NCBI GenBank assembly: GCA_037355855.1
Contig: CM074761.1
Coordinates: 4,917,346-4,981,345, forward strand
DNA length: 64,000 nt
Reading direction: 5' to 3'
From: Pseudo-nitzschia pungens
Lineage: Eukaryota > Bacillariophyta > Bacillariophyceae > Bacillariales > Bacillariaceae
Shown here in pieces: positions 48,941-60,300 of the stretch. The notes beneath the pieces were generated by a model, which was given only the letters and a program-made list of their open reading frames with translations, did no database searches and was not told the origin of the DNA. The position numbers and the translations under genes were made by a program. Position 1 is the first letter of the stretch. Each line of letters starts with the position of its first letter.

Positions 48941-50893
48941 ATGGTAGAGACGAGGACTAATTTAGTCGAGCAAAGCAAGGGCAACCGAAGGAAAGAGGGC
49001 ATGCCGGCTTCTCGATCTCGTTGTCGTGTGATTGCGACGAGAATCCGACCCACAACGATCGGCAACTCGGTCGATGCCGACAAAATCTGCCCTCGGGATA
49101 AACCGACATTGGGCCTCCTCTGGAAATCAAAGCGTGGCCGACGGGAGACCGTTGTTTTTGCGTGTTTTCTTGGTCCCGATGAGAATCGAGGATCGGAAGA
49201 TTACGCAACGACAATCCACGAATTGAAACTGAAAGCGAAGAGTACCGGATGCACCTGCCTCACGGATTCTCTGGATATTTTGGAGATCGAGGGGAGCACA
49301 GTCCCGAATGCAACGTGGTGGAACCAGATGTTTGACAATGATGGGGAGTCGGCCACAGTGAATCACGATCAACTGCTCTATTTCGGCTCGGAAAGGAATG
49401 AAGGGAGAAAGGATATCTATTTTTCGTCAAAGGGTGGGAACGACACTGATTGGTCTCTGTTCTTGCATCGCATAAACAACTGCGATGCGATAGGAAAAAT
49501 TGTCCAAAGCGGAGTGATTCCGGTTGGTGGTCCTTTCAGCGAAACGGCACCGTCGTCAGCTTGTAGTTCTCACAGCAACATCGATGCTACGACGACAAAC
49601 ACCGACTCGGCGACAATCGAATCTCCACCATCCAAACCCTTTCTTTCTGCACATATTCTTGAACCAGCTTGGTTCCTCTTCAACAACTCGATGACAGTCC
49701 TCCATTTCCAAGATTTGAAGTCTGCAAATTCATCTTCAATTGCTGTAGTTCGATTTGCTCGAGCTTTGTATTCCTTATGGAATAATTCTTCAATGAGCAA
49801 CAACACCGCGACGAGTGGCAGCGACAAACATCGTTGCGCTCTGTGTTCCAAGGCTAGCTTGATACCGTTCGAAATCAACCAGTCGAAAGAAAAGGTTGCC
49901 AAATGGAATGCTTTTCTCTCTGCAATCTTTGATATGCTGCTTGGCTTCGTGGTGTGTGCTGTGCTTTTGCTCCTTTTCCGGAAAGATCATCGAAATGTTC
50001 CAGCATCACTCTACCTCGACGCCAAGCAAAACAGTTTTCAATCGCTTGAAAATCAGGTTGCATGGCTGGAGACATTTCCCGCCGGCTTTAAGCTGAACGT
50101 GAAGCTTACGCACAACTTGGGATACGGGATTCTAAGTCTGCTTCGCCACCAAAAAAACTTTCTGCTTGCCACACTCTGGGATCCTAAGAGTTTCCGGGAG
50201 TATTTGATTCCGATGTTAGCGACACTGGCGGCTTTTGGAGGGTGGACTATATTCCTTGCCGTTTTGATGGACTTGTGGAGATTCGAAATGCTTCATGTCA
50301 CGCTATTGGCTGTTTGCTTCCGAAAACTTTACAAGGTCGAATTGTACCTTCTCTCGTCTCTTTTTCGGCTCTTTCGTGGTAAAAAGCGCAATGCTTTACG
50401 GCGTCGAACCGATTCCATGCAATACGATTCCGTGCAGCTGCTCGTAGGAACCATTGCATTTTGCATCTGCATCTTTCTGTGGACAACCGCTTTGGTATAC
50501 TACACATTCTTTGTAATTTGGAACCTGCTGATGCACCTGCCTCTCGTGGCCTGTTCGATCCTCTATCTGCTAAGTCGATACATTCCAGTGGGAACAATAT
50601 TATTTCGATTTGCGAATCCGCAGTGGTTCCCCAAAGATCTATACATTACGATCCGAGACGAGAAGGAGACCGGATGCAGCAGCAACAACGTTCAAGTGAG
50701 CTACTTGGGCTCAATACTCGAATCGCCGCTCAAAATTCTTTTGCAAGACGTGACGCGTCCTCTGAAACGCTTGTTTCAGTGGTATTTTATTTCGTTGCTC
50801 GAACTATTGTATCCCCGTGAAAGTCACACGTCGCACTCGTTTCTACCCCTGACACTATTACTAGGTACTACCTCTAGAGACACCATCAAATAA
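48941..50893 (+). CDS. PIGQ: GPI-GlcNAc transferase subunit PIG-Q/GPI1
   Basis: An intronless 650-residue protein. The N-terminal 330 residues are soluble and variable. From about residue 330 the GPI1 family pattern is clear: a transmembrane helix (LLGFVVCAVLLLLFR), then ENQVAWLETFPAGFKLNVKL with THNLGYGILSLL (the family hallmark W-L-x-x-x-P-A-G-x-K-L-N), and several more membrane helices (MLATLAAFGGWTIFLAVL, VQLLVGTIAFCICIFLWTTA, LVYYTFFVIW). PIG-Q/Gpi1 stabilises the complex that adds N-acetylglucosamine to phosphatidylinositol at the cytosolic face of the ER, the first step of GPI-anchor synthesis. The catalytic subunit (PIG-A) is a different protein and is not in the window. Confidence 0.9.
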   Translation: MVETRTNLVEQSKGNRRKEGMPASRSRCRVIATRIRPTTIGNSVDADKICPRDKPTLGLLWKSKRGRRETVVFACFLGPDENRGSEDYATTIHELKLKAKSTGCTCLTDSLDILEIEGSTVPNATWWNQMFDNDGESATVNHDQLLYFGSERNEGRKDIYFSSKGGNDTDWSLFLHRINNCDAIGKIVQSGVIPVGGPFSETAPSSACSSHSNIDATTTNTDSATIESPPSKPFLSAHILEPAWFLFNNSMTVLHFQDLKSANSSSIAVVRFARALYSLWNNSSMSNNTATSGSDKHRCALCSKASLIPFEINQSKEKVAKWNAFLSAIFDMLLGFVVCAVLLLLFRKDHRNVPASLYLDAKQNSFQSLENQVAWLETFPAGFKLNVKLTHNLGYGILSLLRHQKNFLLATLWDPKSFREYLIPMLATLAAFGGWTIFLAVLMDLWRFEMLHVTLLAVCFRKLYKVELYLLSSLFRLFRGKKRNALRRRTDSMQYDSVQLLVGTIAFCICIFLWTTALVYYTFFVIWNLLMHLPLVACSILYLLSRYIPVGTILFRFANPQWFPKDLYITIRDEKETGCSSNNVQVSYLGSILESPLKILLQDVTRPLKRLFQWYFISLLELLYPRESHTSHSFLPLTLLLGTTSRDTIK

Positions 50894-52090
50894 CACGGAA
50901 TGATAGGGGCTTCCCCGGCGTCTGGGGTAACAGCAATGCGGTTTGATAGTAACTTTGAAATTCCAGTGATAACCAAATATTTGAGTGAAACAGAATACCG
51001 CATCTATCAGAAAGTTTGCAGCTATAACCTCGTGTTATTGTTTCTGGGCTACCAGACAGTGGCACGAGGACAACATCAAGAAATCATCTTTTAAATTATG
51101 CTATCTATTCATTCGAGAACCACTGGATTGCAATGCAGACCAGCGCTGAACCAGAATATCATCTAGTAGCTCATTAGAGACGGAATCGCTTCCCGAGGCA
51201 ATAACAACGCTAGATATCTTTCGTCGCGATGATTCAGCAGGTGGGAAGCACTTCATAGTTCTTCGGACGGATACAACGTCGATCGCATCATCGACAGGGA
51301 AGTCCCTTCTGATTCCCTTTTCCCGCATACAACTATAATTCGTACTATTTTTTACAATGAAAAAGTGAATTGCGGACAACTGTCGTAATATGCAGCGGTC
51401 TGGATATGTCTGCGAAGAATACTGAACTCTAGCTTTCAAGAGGAGGCAAAGTACAGTTTTGGCAGCCACAATGGTGTGGCACGAAACGTACAACACATAA
51501 GTTGGTCTGAGCATTTCAATTGAAGCCCTTCTTCTTGTGATTCCACTAGTATATGGATCTTGACATATGCCACCTACCAAAGTTAGTAGAAGAATAATCC
51601 AATGAGTTGCGTACGGTACAGTAAAAAGATGAAAGCAATGACATTTTGAGGCTTCTCCATTACATCACCAGTGCTTTTGACTCTTTAACAGAGCCAAACA
51701 ATTGCAACTGACAGCAGACTTTTTGGTCAGCTGTATGATAGGCTTGATTCTCTTTTTGCAGTTGTAAACATTAGTGGACTTCTGTGATGTATTACTAGTA
51801 TCAACCAAATGGAAGCTACTAGTAGTAAGGCAAGTTCAGCACCAGCCTCCACTTTGTGCAAATCATTTTTGCAAATCACTGAATCAGATAGATTTCTCAT
51901 GAAAGTGGAGCATTGCGTTTGCTTTGATCACATGTTCTCCCTCCGATGTCGAACACTTTTATCTCGCGCTGACACCTCTACAAACTCGACATGGATGAGT
52001 TCAAATTAGACTTCAAGCAGCTGTAATGTTCTACCTTGTACCAATTGTACGTAAGTATTTATATTAATGATCGCCACTCTATAGCAACAT
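50894..52090. other. intergenic
   Basis: About 1.2 kb. A 159-codon open frame on the minus strand (51101-51580) looks partly protein-like but has no recognised motif and no sign of splicing, so I do not call it. Nothing else is seen before the tRNA gene. Confidence 0.45.
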
Positions 52091-52172
52091 GACAGTGTGG
52101 CCGAGTGGTTAAGGCGATGGATTGCTAATCCATTGTACTTCGTACGCGCAGGTTCGAATCCTGCCACTGTCG
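52091..52172 (+). tRNA. tRNA-Ser (GCT)
   Basis: An 82-base cloverleaf. The acceptor stem GACAGTG pairs with CACTGTC (52165-52171), and the discriminator base is G, as expected for serine. The D-loop/A box is TGGCCGAGTGGTTAAGGC, the anticodon stem-loop is ATGGA-TTGCTAA-TCCAT with anticodon GCT, a long variable arm (type II) follows, and the T loop is GGTTCGAATCC. There is no intron. It reads serine codons AGC and AGT. Confidence 0.97.
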
Positions 52173-52180
52173 CTTTTTGC
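52173..52180 (+). terminator. RNA polymerase III T-run
   Basis: CTTTTTGC directly after the tRNA-Ser(GCT): a five-T run that would end Pol III transcription. Confidence 0.8.
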
Positions 52181-52614
52181 ATGCCGTCAGGGAAAATGCA
52201 ATTGCCCCACGACGCTTTAGTTTCGACGGCTCAACGGCCGCGACATGATGTTTTGGAAAAGTGGTATGGGAAGTATCGATAATACATGGAAAACTCAAAT
52301 CTGTAGTACATAGTAAGGCTTACTAGTAGTAATGATCAGATGAGGAGTGCTTTAGTATTCCACAGAGGTAAAGTTCGTGGTGGATAATGCTTCAGGACTC
52401 CATAGAAATAAAGAGGCATATTTCGTGATGGATAGTTCACCACCCCTTACAATCCATACCGGAGGGAGCGATCTTAGACTGGAGGCCTGAAGTGTTTTGA
52501 GCCAACAAAGCACCGAGAAGGAGAGGAGGTAATAACCTTAGGATGGTAACGTACGGTATCCAAAGATTAGCTCAGGTCAAACAAACGTCTTCGAAACAAA
52601 ATTAAAAAAAATCA
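52181..52614. other. gap between two tRNA-Ser genes
   Basis: About 430 bp between two convergent tRNA-Ser genes. Two related segments mention ATTCCACAGAGGTAAAG (52358) and ACTCCATAGAAATAAAG (52396), each with GTGGTGGATA-like sequence nearby, probably an old duplication. No gene is seen. Confidence 0.5.
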
Positions 52615-52696
52615 CGACACTGGCAGGGTTCGAACCTACGCGGGATGAACCCAGTGGATTTCAAGTCCACCGCCTTAACCACTCGGCCACAGTGTC
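52615..52696 (-). tRNA. tRNA-Ser (TGA)
   Basis: An 82-base cloverleaf on the minus strand. The acceptor stem GACACTG pairs with CAGTGTC, with discriminator G. The D arm TGGCCGAGTGGTTAAGGC is the same as in the neighbouring tRNA-Ser. The anticodon stem-loop is GTGGA-CTTGAAA-TCCAC with anticodon TGA, a long variable arm follows, and the T loop is GGTTCGAACCC. It is followed on its strand by a T-run (complement of 52601-52611). It reads TCA and probably other TCN codons. Confidence 0.97.
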
Positions 52697-54613
52697 GCAC
52701 GTTACTACGCAACAAGGTTTATAATACACAAAGTACTGTCTTGCTTTTTTCTTGTACGTTGCATGAAAACCCCAGAACACAAACTGTTGTGGTGTGAGAA
52801 TGGTCGAGGTTGTTGAGATACATTTGAGAACATTATTTGAACATTATTTTTCTCGATGATTGTCATCAATAGATCGGAGACACGTAACATTTCGTTAGTT
52901 CTTCTACTTTTAGATCTGGCTTCACATTTGAAACCTCGAAAAATTAAAAGAGCATCATTGGCAACAAACGCAATTATGGAAAGTATGGAAGCAACACGTT
53001 GAAACTAGAAGTAGAGACGAGAATAAGGATGACGAAAGTCGGAGCCAGGCTTGCTCCGACATTGGCAAAGCGGCCTTCTCTCACACATTTCGGAACATAC
53101 CTTTTCGCTGTCCAAGGTCACTGTACGAAAACAGTCGATTTCATTCTTCATGCCAGAAAGGACGCGCACCACGAGCCAAAACACTCTACCGCACACGACA
53201 CATTACTGTATGCAAATTATTATTATTATCTGGTACTCGAAACACGCTTCGAACTTCATCGATGGCCGATTGACTGCCTTGGGCATCCGAAAAATTTCCT
53301 ACGAAACATCGTTACGAAAGGCGATCCAGCCACAGTAGATGGTTGCATCTCCTTTTACTGGATGGATACTACGGATGAGTCATTTCCTCGTTTTCGGGAA
53401 AGGAGCTGAGCTTTTTCTTATCCGTAGTCTTTGCCGAGAGCAGTGGGAACTTCCAGTGCGGATGACCTACCGCACATTCGAACTGTGAGACTGTGAAGCA
53501 TTTGGCACCCACTTTTGCGCAGACCGGAAACTTTCTCTCGACTCCAAAACCGTCCACCCAGGCAGAAAGCAAACCGAAGATGCGCACGTGCGGTATCGAC
53601 AGCGCCAAACTTTGTTCGATCCGCAGCGCTTGTCTCGGGGGTTCAAGATCCCGGCACTTGGGTTGGTGACACCGACATCGTTTGTCGTTTTGTGTACTAC
53701 TGCAGCAGTACCGGTACGTTGCGGTAATTACCGGAAGAACATGCTTCGTGATCGAGTTTGCTCGATTCTAATGAAACGAGGGGCACGTTTCTGGTACGGC
53801 AAGAGTGGCAAGGCTTATCGATCACAATCATTTTGATATTCGATGACGACATCCAATGGCATCAGTGATCAACGATCACGGAGGACATCGAAAATGGGTC
53901 ACGATCCCGAAACTGGATAGAGATTGGACAGGACGGGGCATGCTGGATTGTTGCATGGTGTTCCGAATTTTGTCCCTCGGGGTGCAGTACGCATAACTGT
54001 CGTATCGTGCTTGTGGGCCATGCGCACTACTTCTTGTTTGTTTGAGAACCAACTACTACAGGCACCCCCCATCCCCCCTCCAGTCCATTTTTACTTTGGT
54101 TCCTACGGCACAGCAGGAGACCAAAGCAACAGAGGTTCCTCGTCGAATTGTTTGAAACGATACAATACTGCGACACGAATGTCATGTTACAGGAATCGTC
54201 GTCACAGGAACAGACAAACAATCATCAAACAATGCCGTTGTCCGAGGCAGGACGTCCGCAGAGCGGAGCTTTGTATGTCAACGAGAAAGCAGGAGTCCCA
54301 ACGCACTACGTGTGGAAAGATAAAGTTTTTCTCTTTTTATCTTGTTGTCAACCCGTAGATAATTAGCTAGAGCAATGTAACGTACCGTACCGCACCGCAC
54401 GTGTACCTTCCGCAACGCAACGCAATGCGCAAACATGTTCACAAACGTGTTCTACTACTGCGCATACCGTACTATTCCGATTCCTTCCAGAGCACGGTAG
54501 GCAGACTCTACTCTGCTCTACTCCGCTCGACCCGACCTCTGCCAATGCGCACGCTCACATCACATCCGCACTCGCTCCACTTTCTCGTCCGATCGCTCCT
54601 CCGGAAAGATCGA
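52697..54613. other. long intergenic region
   Basis: About 1.9 kb with no supported gene. Open frames of up to 144 codons (52999-53409 and 53924-54358 on the plus strand, 53369-53608 on the minus strand) have no recognised features. Words of the CCGGTAC/GTACCG type occur near 53705-53725 and 54380-54395. Confidence 0.45.
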
Positions 54614-55920
54614 TCAAGCGCTGGTAGTAGCGGCACTGGTGGTCGATCGTTCCTCCTTGTGCAGGCCACCGGCCAGAAAGAGTTTTCCGAGGCCTCCGCC
54701 CACGTACTTGTCCATTTGCTCGCAGTACTTTTCGATCTGGTTCGTGACCAGGAGGCTCTCCATCCGCTGGGGAGCCTCCTCGTTGTTGGCCCAGCTGTGC
54801 CCGGATTTGTTGTTGCTCCTCGCCAGTTGCCGCGTGTAGTGCTGGAAATTCTGCTGCTGTCCCGCCAGTTCGTCGACCCACCCGCACAGGGATTCCAGGT
54901 GCTTTTCCAGGTAGGGCTGCGTGCTCATGTCGAGGCGGTCCAGGGCAATGTCCGAGGGGGGTTTCCAGTCCCCGAGCATGGCGGTGGCCAGGCAGGGATT
55001 CGTGCACACGACCGGGAGCTCCTCGAAGATCGTCGAGGGCTTGATGAACTCGTTCCTGCCGGATTCCTTGAGCGCCATGCACTCGTCGGACAACCGAAAG
55101 GCCTTGATGCAGAAGTTGCCCCTCGCCGTTTGGATGGGGTCGTACATGATCACCACGGCATTGGGAGAGACATCCATCTGGTACTCGAACTGGTTTTCCA
55201 GGACCCGGGTCGTCGAGTAGACTCCCAGGTACATGGATTGGTACAATCCGACGCAATTGTTGTCGACGTTGACCTCCTTGAGCATGTGCATCATTTCCAT
55301 CCGGTAATCGTAATCGATGTCGTCGTCGATGTTCTTTCCGGAGGGATTGGGAAAGGCGTGTGTCACCTCCAGGACGCCGCCTTCCACCGCGAGTCCCAGG
55401 AGCGCTCCCTGCACCATGTTCGGCAGCGATTCCTGGCAGTGCTTGACGATTTTCATCATGGCCTGGTGTGGTGTGGTGTGGTGTGGGTGTCGCCGCGAAC
55501 GATACCAGAGCAAGTGCGGTGCGGTTCAGCAAAGAGCACAACGCGACACGGGACAGAGAAGCACAAGACAACACAAAACAACGATGGCATCCGTTCGTGA
55601 ACAAGGTCAAGCAAGCAAGCACCAAACACAAACAAAGAGGCGTTCGAAACAAAAAAATAACGAACGAACGAACGAACGAAGGAATGGATGCAGAAATGAG
55701 CGAATGAGTGAGTGAGGGAGTTGACGAGAAGAGAAATGGCACGGTTCCATCGACGCTCGGTGGGTCGTCTTGTTTCTGTCACGGCACGGACCGACAACAA
55801 CCGGTCGAGACGTGGCAGCATGGCATGTGTTGCCCGGATCTGGACACCGGACACTAGACTTACGAGGCCTTCGATGTGCACCTCCTTGATGCGGGATCCG
55901 GATTCGATTACGGCAGCCAT
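54614..55920 (-). CDS. EIF3H: translation initiation factor eIF3 subunit h
   Basis: Two exons on the minus strand, 55920-55864 (19 codons) and 55462-54614, with a 401-bp intron (donor GTAAGT, acceptor CCAG), encode 301 residues. The splice gives KEVHIEGLAMMKIVKHCQES, matching the family start. The MPN domain is clear: VQGALLGLAVEGGVLEVTHA with FPNP, then NVDNNCVGLYQSMYLG and PNAVVIMYDPIQTARG. As in other eIF3h proteins the JAMM metal ligands are not all present, so it is a structural, not a protease, MPN protein. The tail ends after a short Ser/Thr/Ala stretch. eIF3h belongs to the eIF3 complex on the 40S ribosome. Confidence 0.93.
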
Positions 55921-57047
55921 TGTTGTTGTTTATTATTTTTGTGATGCGAAGCAGTACCGTACAGTATACAAAGGATTCCGGTGGTTTGTATTGCAGTGTA
56001 TTGTATGGATGTTTGCTGTAGTTTGGATCGGCTCGGGGATTACGTGCGCTTGAGTATCGATCGACTCTTGTCCTGGCGATGTTCTTGCCCTTTGCTTCCA
56101 GAGGTTGCTAGTACGAGTAAGACTTAAGGTTAGGTATCCTTTCCGATTGTCTCGATTGGTGCTGCAACAACAAACGAAAACTCGAAAAAGTCGTCGTCGG
56201 CGGTGCGAAGAGGTGGTCTCTCGTTCCTTCGTGTCGTGCTTGTTCCCAGTGCGGTAACCTTACGAGTAAGATTACTCGTACGCAACTATAGGCAATTCCT
56301 ACTTACCGCACAAAAGTCGGCAAGGAGTCGAGACCCAAAGAAACGCTTAGTACAAGTACAAGTACAAGTACAAGTACAAGGTAGTGGTAGTGGTAGTGGT
56401 ACTCGTACTGGTATGTACCCAAAACTTACTCATTCACCCATTGTTTCCCATTGTTTTGTGGTGGAACTCGGTGACTGTCCGTCATCCGTCCGCCAAAAAG
56501 TCCATCCCGAAAGCCACACAATTCTTGGGAACCGGGTTTGGCGCGCCTTGCATTTCTTCATCCGACAACAACACATTACGGTACTTCGTATTTGGGTGAA
56601 GATTGTGCTCTCGTTGGGTGTTGGGTGTTAAGTGTTGGGTTTCATTGGGTCCTTCCTTCGTTGCGTTGGAAACCACCTGCCTCCCGAAGAACTAAGATTT
56701 ACGAACCGGTAGTTTACTACGAAGTACAGTAAGTGACAGCTGCCTTCCGTTTCGTATCGCATCGCATCGCATCTCTCATCGCAGCGCATCTATCGTATCG
56801 GAATCAATCAATCCATCCATCCATCCATCAATCAACTCGTCGCAACATCATCGTCTACAGTCGTCTCTCGAGGGAAAGACAAGACAAGACAAGACACGAC
56901 ACGACACGACAACCCATCCAGAAATACCTATACTCTACTCTACTATAATAATATTTCAATATTGTTATACACAAACCCACAAACCACAACCTCACAAAAG
57001 ACACACACACACACAGATACACACATACACATACACACACACCAACC
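55921..57047. other. intergenic between divergent genes
   Basis: 1.1 kb between the starts of eIF3h and LysRS. It has ACAAGT repeats (56350-56378) followed by GTGGTA repeats (56380-56402), ACAAG/ACGAC repeats (56880-56910) and ACAC repeats (57000-57040) next to the LysRS start. No gene is seen. Confidence 0.5.
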
Positions 57048-59362
57048 ATGTCCGCCGAAGATACTCCCATGCCCGCCGCTCCCGCCGCCGAAGCCTACGT
57101 CGACGAGCACGGAAATCCCTGCTCCAAGAACGCCTACAAGAAGCGAATGAAGGCCGAGGCCGCCGCCAAGAAAAAGGCGGAAAAGGAAGCCGCAAAGGCC
57201 GCCAAGGCCGCCTCCCAACCCTCCAAGAAGAAACAGGAGGAGGAGATCACCGATCCCAGCCAATTCCTGGAGAACCGCCGGAACGCCGTGGCGCAGATGG
57301 AAAAGGACGGACTGAATCCCTACCCGCACAAGTTTCACGTCGACTACCGGATCCCCGATTTCAACGCCGGCTACGAATCCAAGACGACGCCCGGTGAAAA
57401 GATGGAGGACGAGACCGTTTCCGTCGCCGGACGCATCGTTTCGGTCCGTCACCAGGGAAAATTGTTCTTTTACGATCTCAACGGAGACGGGGCCAAGGTC
57501 CAGGTCATGAGCGATCCAAAGACCTACGAGGACGAGGAGGCCTTTGCGAAAATCCACAGGATGCTCAAGCGGGGAGACATTGTCGGGGTCACCGGGCATC
57601 CCGGAAAGTCCAAGAACGGACAGCTCTCGATCTTTCCCAAGACGATGGTCCTCCTCAGTCCCTGCCTCCACATGGTCCCCTTCGCCAAGGGAGACTCGTC
57701 TCTCGGCGGGATCTCCAACATGGAAACCCGATACCGCCAGCGCTACCTCGATCTGATCGTCAACGACGAGATCCGCGACATTTTCGGGATCCGCGCCAGC
57801 ATCATCACCCAGATCCGCAAGTACCTCGACGACCGGCACTTTCTGGAGGTGGAGACCCCCATGATGAACATGATCCCGGGGGGGGCGACCGCGAAACCCT
57901 TCATCACCTACCACAACGACCTGAGCATGGACCTCTACCTGCGCGTCGCGCCCGAATTGTACCTCAAGATGCTGGTGGTGGGCGGCCTGGACCGGGTCTA
58001 CGAAATCGGCCGCCAGTTCCGCAACGAGGGCATCGACCTGACCCACAATCCCGAGTTCACCACCCTCGAGTTCTACCAGGCCTACGCCGATTACAACGAC
58101 CTCATGGACATGTGCGAGGAACTCGTCGCGGGACTCGTCAAGAAAATCTGCGGGAGCTACAAGATCAAGTACTCCCCCAAACCGGGCATGGACGAGGTCG
58201 AGATCGATTTCACCCCCCCCTTCAAGCGCATCAGCATGATCGAGGGACTGGAGGAGAAGATGGGGACGACCCTGCCGGCCATGGACGATCCCGAGGTCGA
58301 GACCAAGCTCCTGGCCCTCCTGGCCGAGCACAACCTGGAGTGCACCCCCCCGCACACCACGGCCCGCCTCCTCGACACGCTGGTCGGGGAGTTTCTGGAG
58401 GACAACATCATCCACCCCACCTTTATCACCGAGCACCCGCAGATCATGAGTCCGCTCGCCAAGTACCATCGCTCCAAGAACTTTTTGACGGAGCGCTTCG
58501 AATTGTTTGCCGCCGGAAGAGAGGTACGTGCGTAGTTTGCCGGAGTGGCACTAGCAGCACCAGCACCAGCACCAGCACAGCAGAAGTAGCGTCATCATCG
58601 AATGGATCCGTTGTTGGATGTTGGTTGGCAGGAATGGTTGTGCCGATTGGTCTCGGGAGACGAGATCTAGCTTCAGCTGTTTGATTGATGGAAGGTTCGT
58701 TTTGTCTCACTCTTGCGTTCGTCTCCATTGTTGTCATCGACGTTGCATTCATGCATGCATTCATATATATATATATATATACACACAACACGCAACACGC
58801 AACACGATAGCTGGCAAACGCCTACACCGAATTGAACAACCCCGTCGTCCAGCGCGAGCTCTTCTTGGAGCAAGCCAAGGCCGGAAGCGCCGGGGACGAC
58901 GAAGCCATGGTGCTCGACGATTCCTTCGTCACCGCCCTGGAGCACGGATTGCCCCCCACCGGAGGATTCGGTCTGGGCATCGACCGTCTCACCATGTTCC
59001 TCTCCAACAAGAACAACATCAAGGAGGTCCTCCTGTTCCCCGCCATGAAGCCCTCGGACGAGCAAATGGCGCTGATTGCCGCCAACGCCCCCAAGTCGGA
59101 TTCCGACTTTTCCCTCATGGCGCTGATGTCCTCCCTGTCGCTCGGGGCCGACATGACCGGCGACGAAGCCCTCGACAAGCTGGAGGAAACCCTCCACGGA
59201 AAGTCCTTTGTCAGGGGCACCGCGCCCTCGAAGGAAGATGCCGAGCTCCTGGAAAAGGTCCTGCAGGCGGACGAGGCGCAGGTTGCCTCGCGACCCAACG
59301 TGGCCGCCTGGTGCAAGTTGTTGGCCATGTTCACGCCGGAGGTTCGCTCGACGTGGGAATGA
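57048..59362 (+). CDS. KARS: lysyl-tRNA synthetase, class II, with GST-C-like tail
   Basis: Two exons, 57048-58523 and 58811-59362, across a 287-bp intron that contains an AT run, encode 675 residues. Order of parts: a Lys/Ala-rich basic N-terminal helix ([20 protein letters not shown]), an OB-fold anticodon-binding domain ([20 protein letters not shown]), then the class II catalytic core. Motif 1 lies around [19 protein letters not shown], motif 2 around [20 protein letters not shown], and motif 3 in [20 protein letters not shown]. The splice reads [14 protein letters not shown]. No organelle pre-sequence is seen, so it is probably cytosolic. After motif 3 the protein goes on for about 100 residues with [20 protein letters not shown] and [12 protein letters not shown], which resembles the GST-C-like domain of eEF1B and multi-synthetase proteins. 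Confidence 0.96.
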
Positions 59363-59793
59363 GCAAACGAAGGAATCAACGAATCAATATATTATAATAC
59401 AAATTATGAGAATACTGGAATGGTATAAGTAATACCGCACGGCAACAAGAAGAACGCAACGCTCGAGGGTAATAACACCATCTACAGTATAATAATGACG
59501 GCAACGAACCGACCAAAAACGGCGTTCGATTAGAATGAGCTACGGTTGTCGATGTCGTACACAACAACTCTCTTGCACTAGCGCATGTAGTAACGACATT
59601 CACTAAGGTTATTTGATATATCTCCTTTTCAATTTTTTTCTCTAAAAAATAAGAGTATCATTACAAATTACTTGTGTGGTGGTACGGATCTACTAGTAGG
59701 CGACACGGAATACCGATAGACTTTTTTCCTCGATTTCACGAGCGTTACAGCATTCATCGCTACCGATTTGCCAGTCTATAATAATACAATTGT
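59363..59793. other. gap between convergent genes
   Basis: 430 bp between the LysRS and YbaB-like 3' ends. No gene is seen. Confidence 0.5.
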
Positions 59794-60300
59794 TTAGGCC
59801 TGAAGATTCTTGATATCTTCTTCGAGCAGACTGTACTTTTCCTTTACTGCTTCGTTTGTTACTTCTATTCCGTTCATGAGGGCTTCCTTGACAGCCGCAC
59901 CGATATCGTCCGGAGAAGCTCCCTCGAACCAGTCGGCGTCAAAATCGAATTTCGTGGCTTTGTAATCGGGCTGCGGGTCCATGGGATTCTTCGAGGGCGA
60001 AAACGAGCAGCTCACGGTGACCTGTCCGTCGGCGCTCTTTCCGGTGAAATTTTCCGCGGCCAACTCCTCGTCCAGCTTGTTTTTCTTCTTTGCCATTTCC
60101 TGGGCCTTCTTGAACATTGCCAGTTGGTCCATCATGCCGCCTCCGAGTTTCTTTTCGCCTCCTTCCTCGCCGCCCCCGCCGAACAGGTTCAGTGTCGTGC
60201 CACTAGCAGCAGCGGCAGACGAAGCCATTGTCGTTGGGTTGGGTGCGAATGCACTGGCCCCACCGATGGCCATAACAGCAGCGAATGCAGCAATCTTCAT
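59794..60300 (-). CDS. plastid-targeted YbaB/EbfC-like nucleoid protein
   Basis: A 168-residue protein. It starts with a hydrophobic signal peptide (MKIAAFAAVMAIGGASAFAP). The ASAFAP motif at residues 15-20 is the diatom plastid-import signature, with cleavage before the Phe, followed by a Ser/Thr/Ala transit stretch. The mature part resembles YbaB/EbfC: MMDQLAMFKKAQEMAKKKNK, ENFTGKSADGQVTVSCSF, FEGASPDDIGAAVKEALMNG. YbaB-type proteins are small dimers that bind DNA and help organise the bacterial (or plastid) nucleoid. The insertion around residues 100-125 (SPSKNPMDPQPDYKATKFDF) is longer than in bacterial YbaB. DNA binding is inferred from the family. Confidence 0.85.
   Translation of the reverse strand: MKIAAFAAVMAIGGASAFAPNPTTMASSAAAASGTTLNLFGGGGEEGGEKKLGGGMMDQLAMFKKAQEMAKKKNKLDEELAAENFTGKSADGQVTVSCSFSPSKNPMDPQPDYKATKFDFDADWFEGASPDDIGAAVKEALMNGIEVTNEAVKEKYSLLEEDIKNLQA

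Noticed and set aside
51101..51580. 159-codon open frame on the minus strand
   Set aside because: No recognisable domain, no splice sites and no start context; not enough support to call a gene.
54401..55600. 399-codon open frame on the plus strand opposite eIF3h
   Set aside because: Antisense shadow of the MPN-domain gene; no motif of its own.
56943..58469. 508-codon open frame on the minus strand opposite LysRS
   Set aside because: Antisense shadow; the plus strand carries the class II synthetase motifs.
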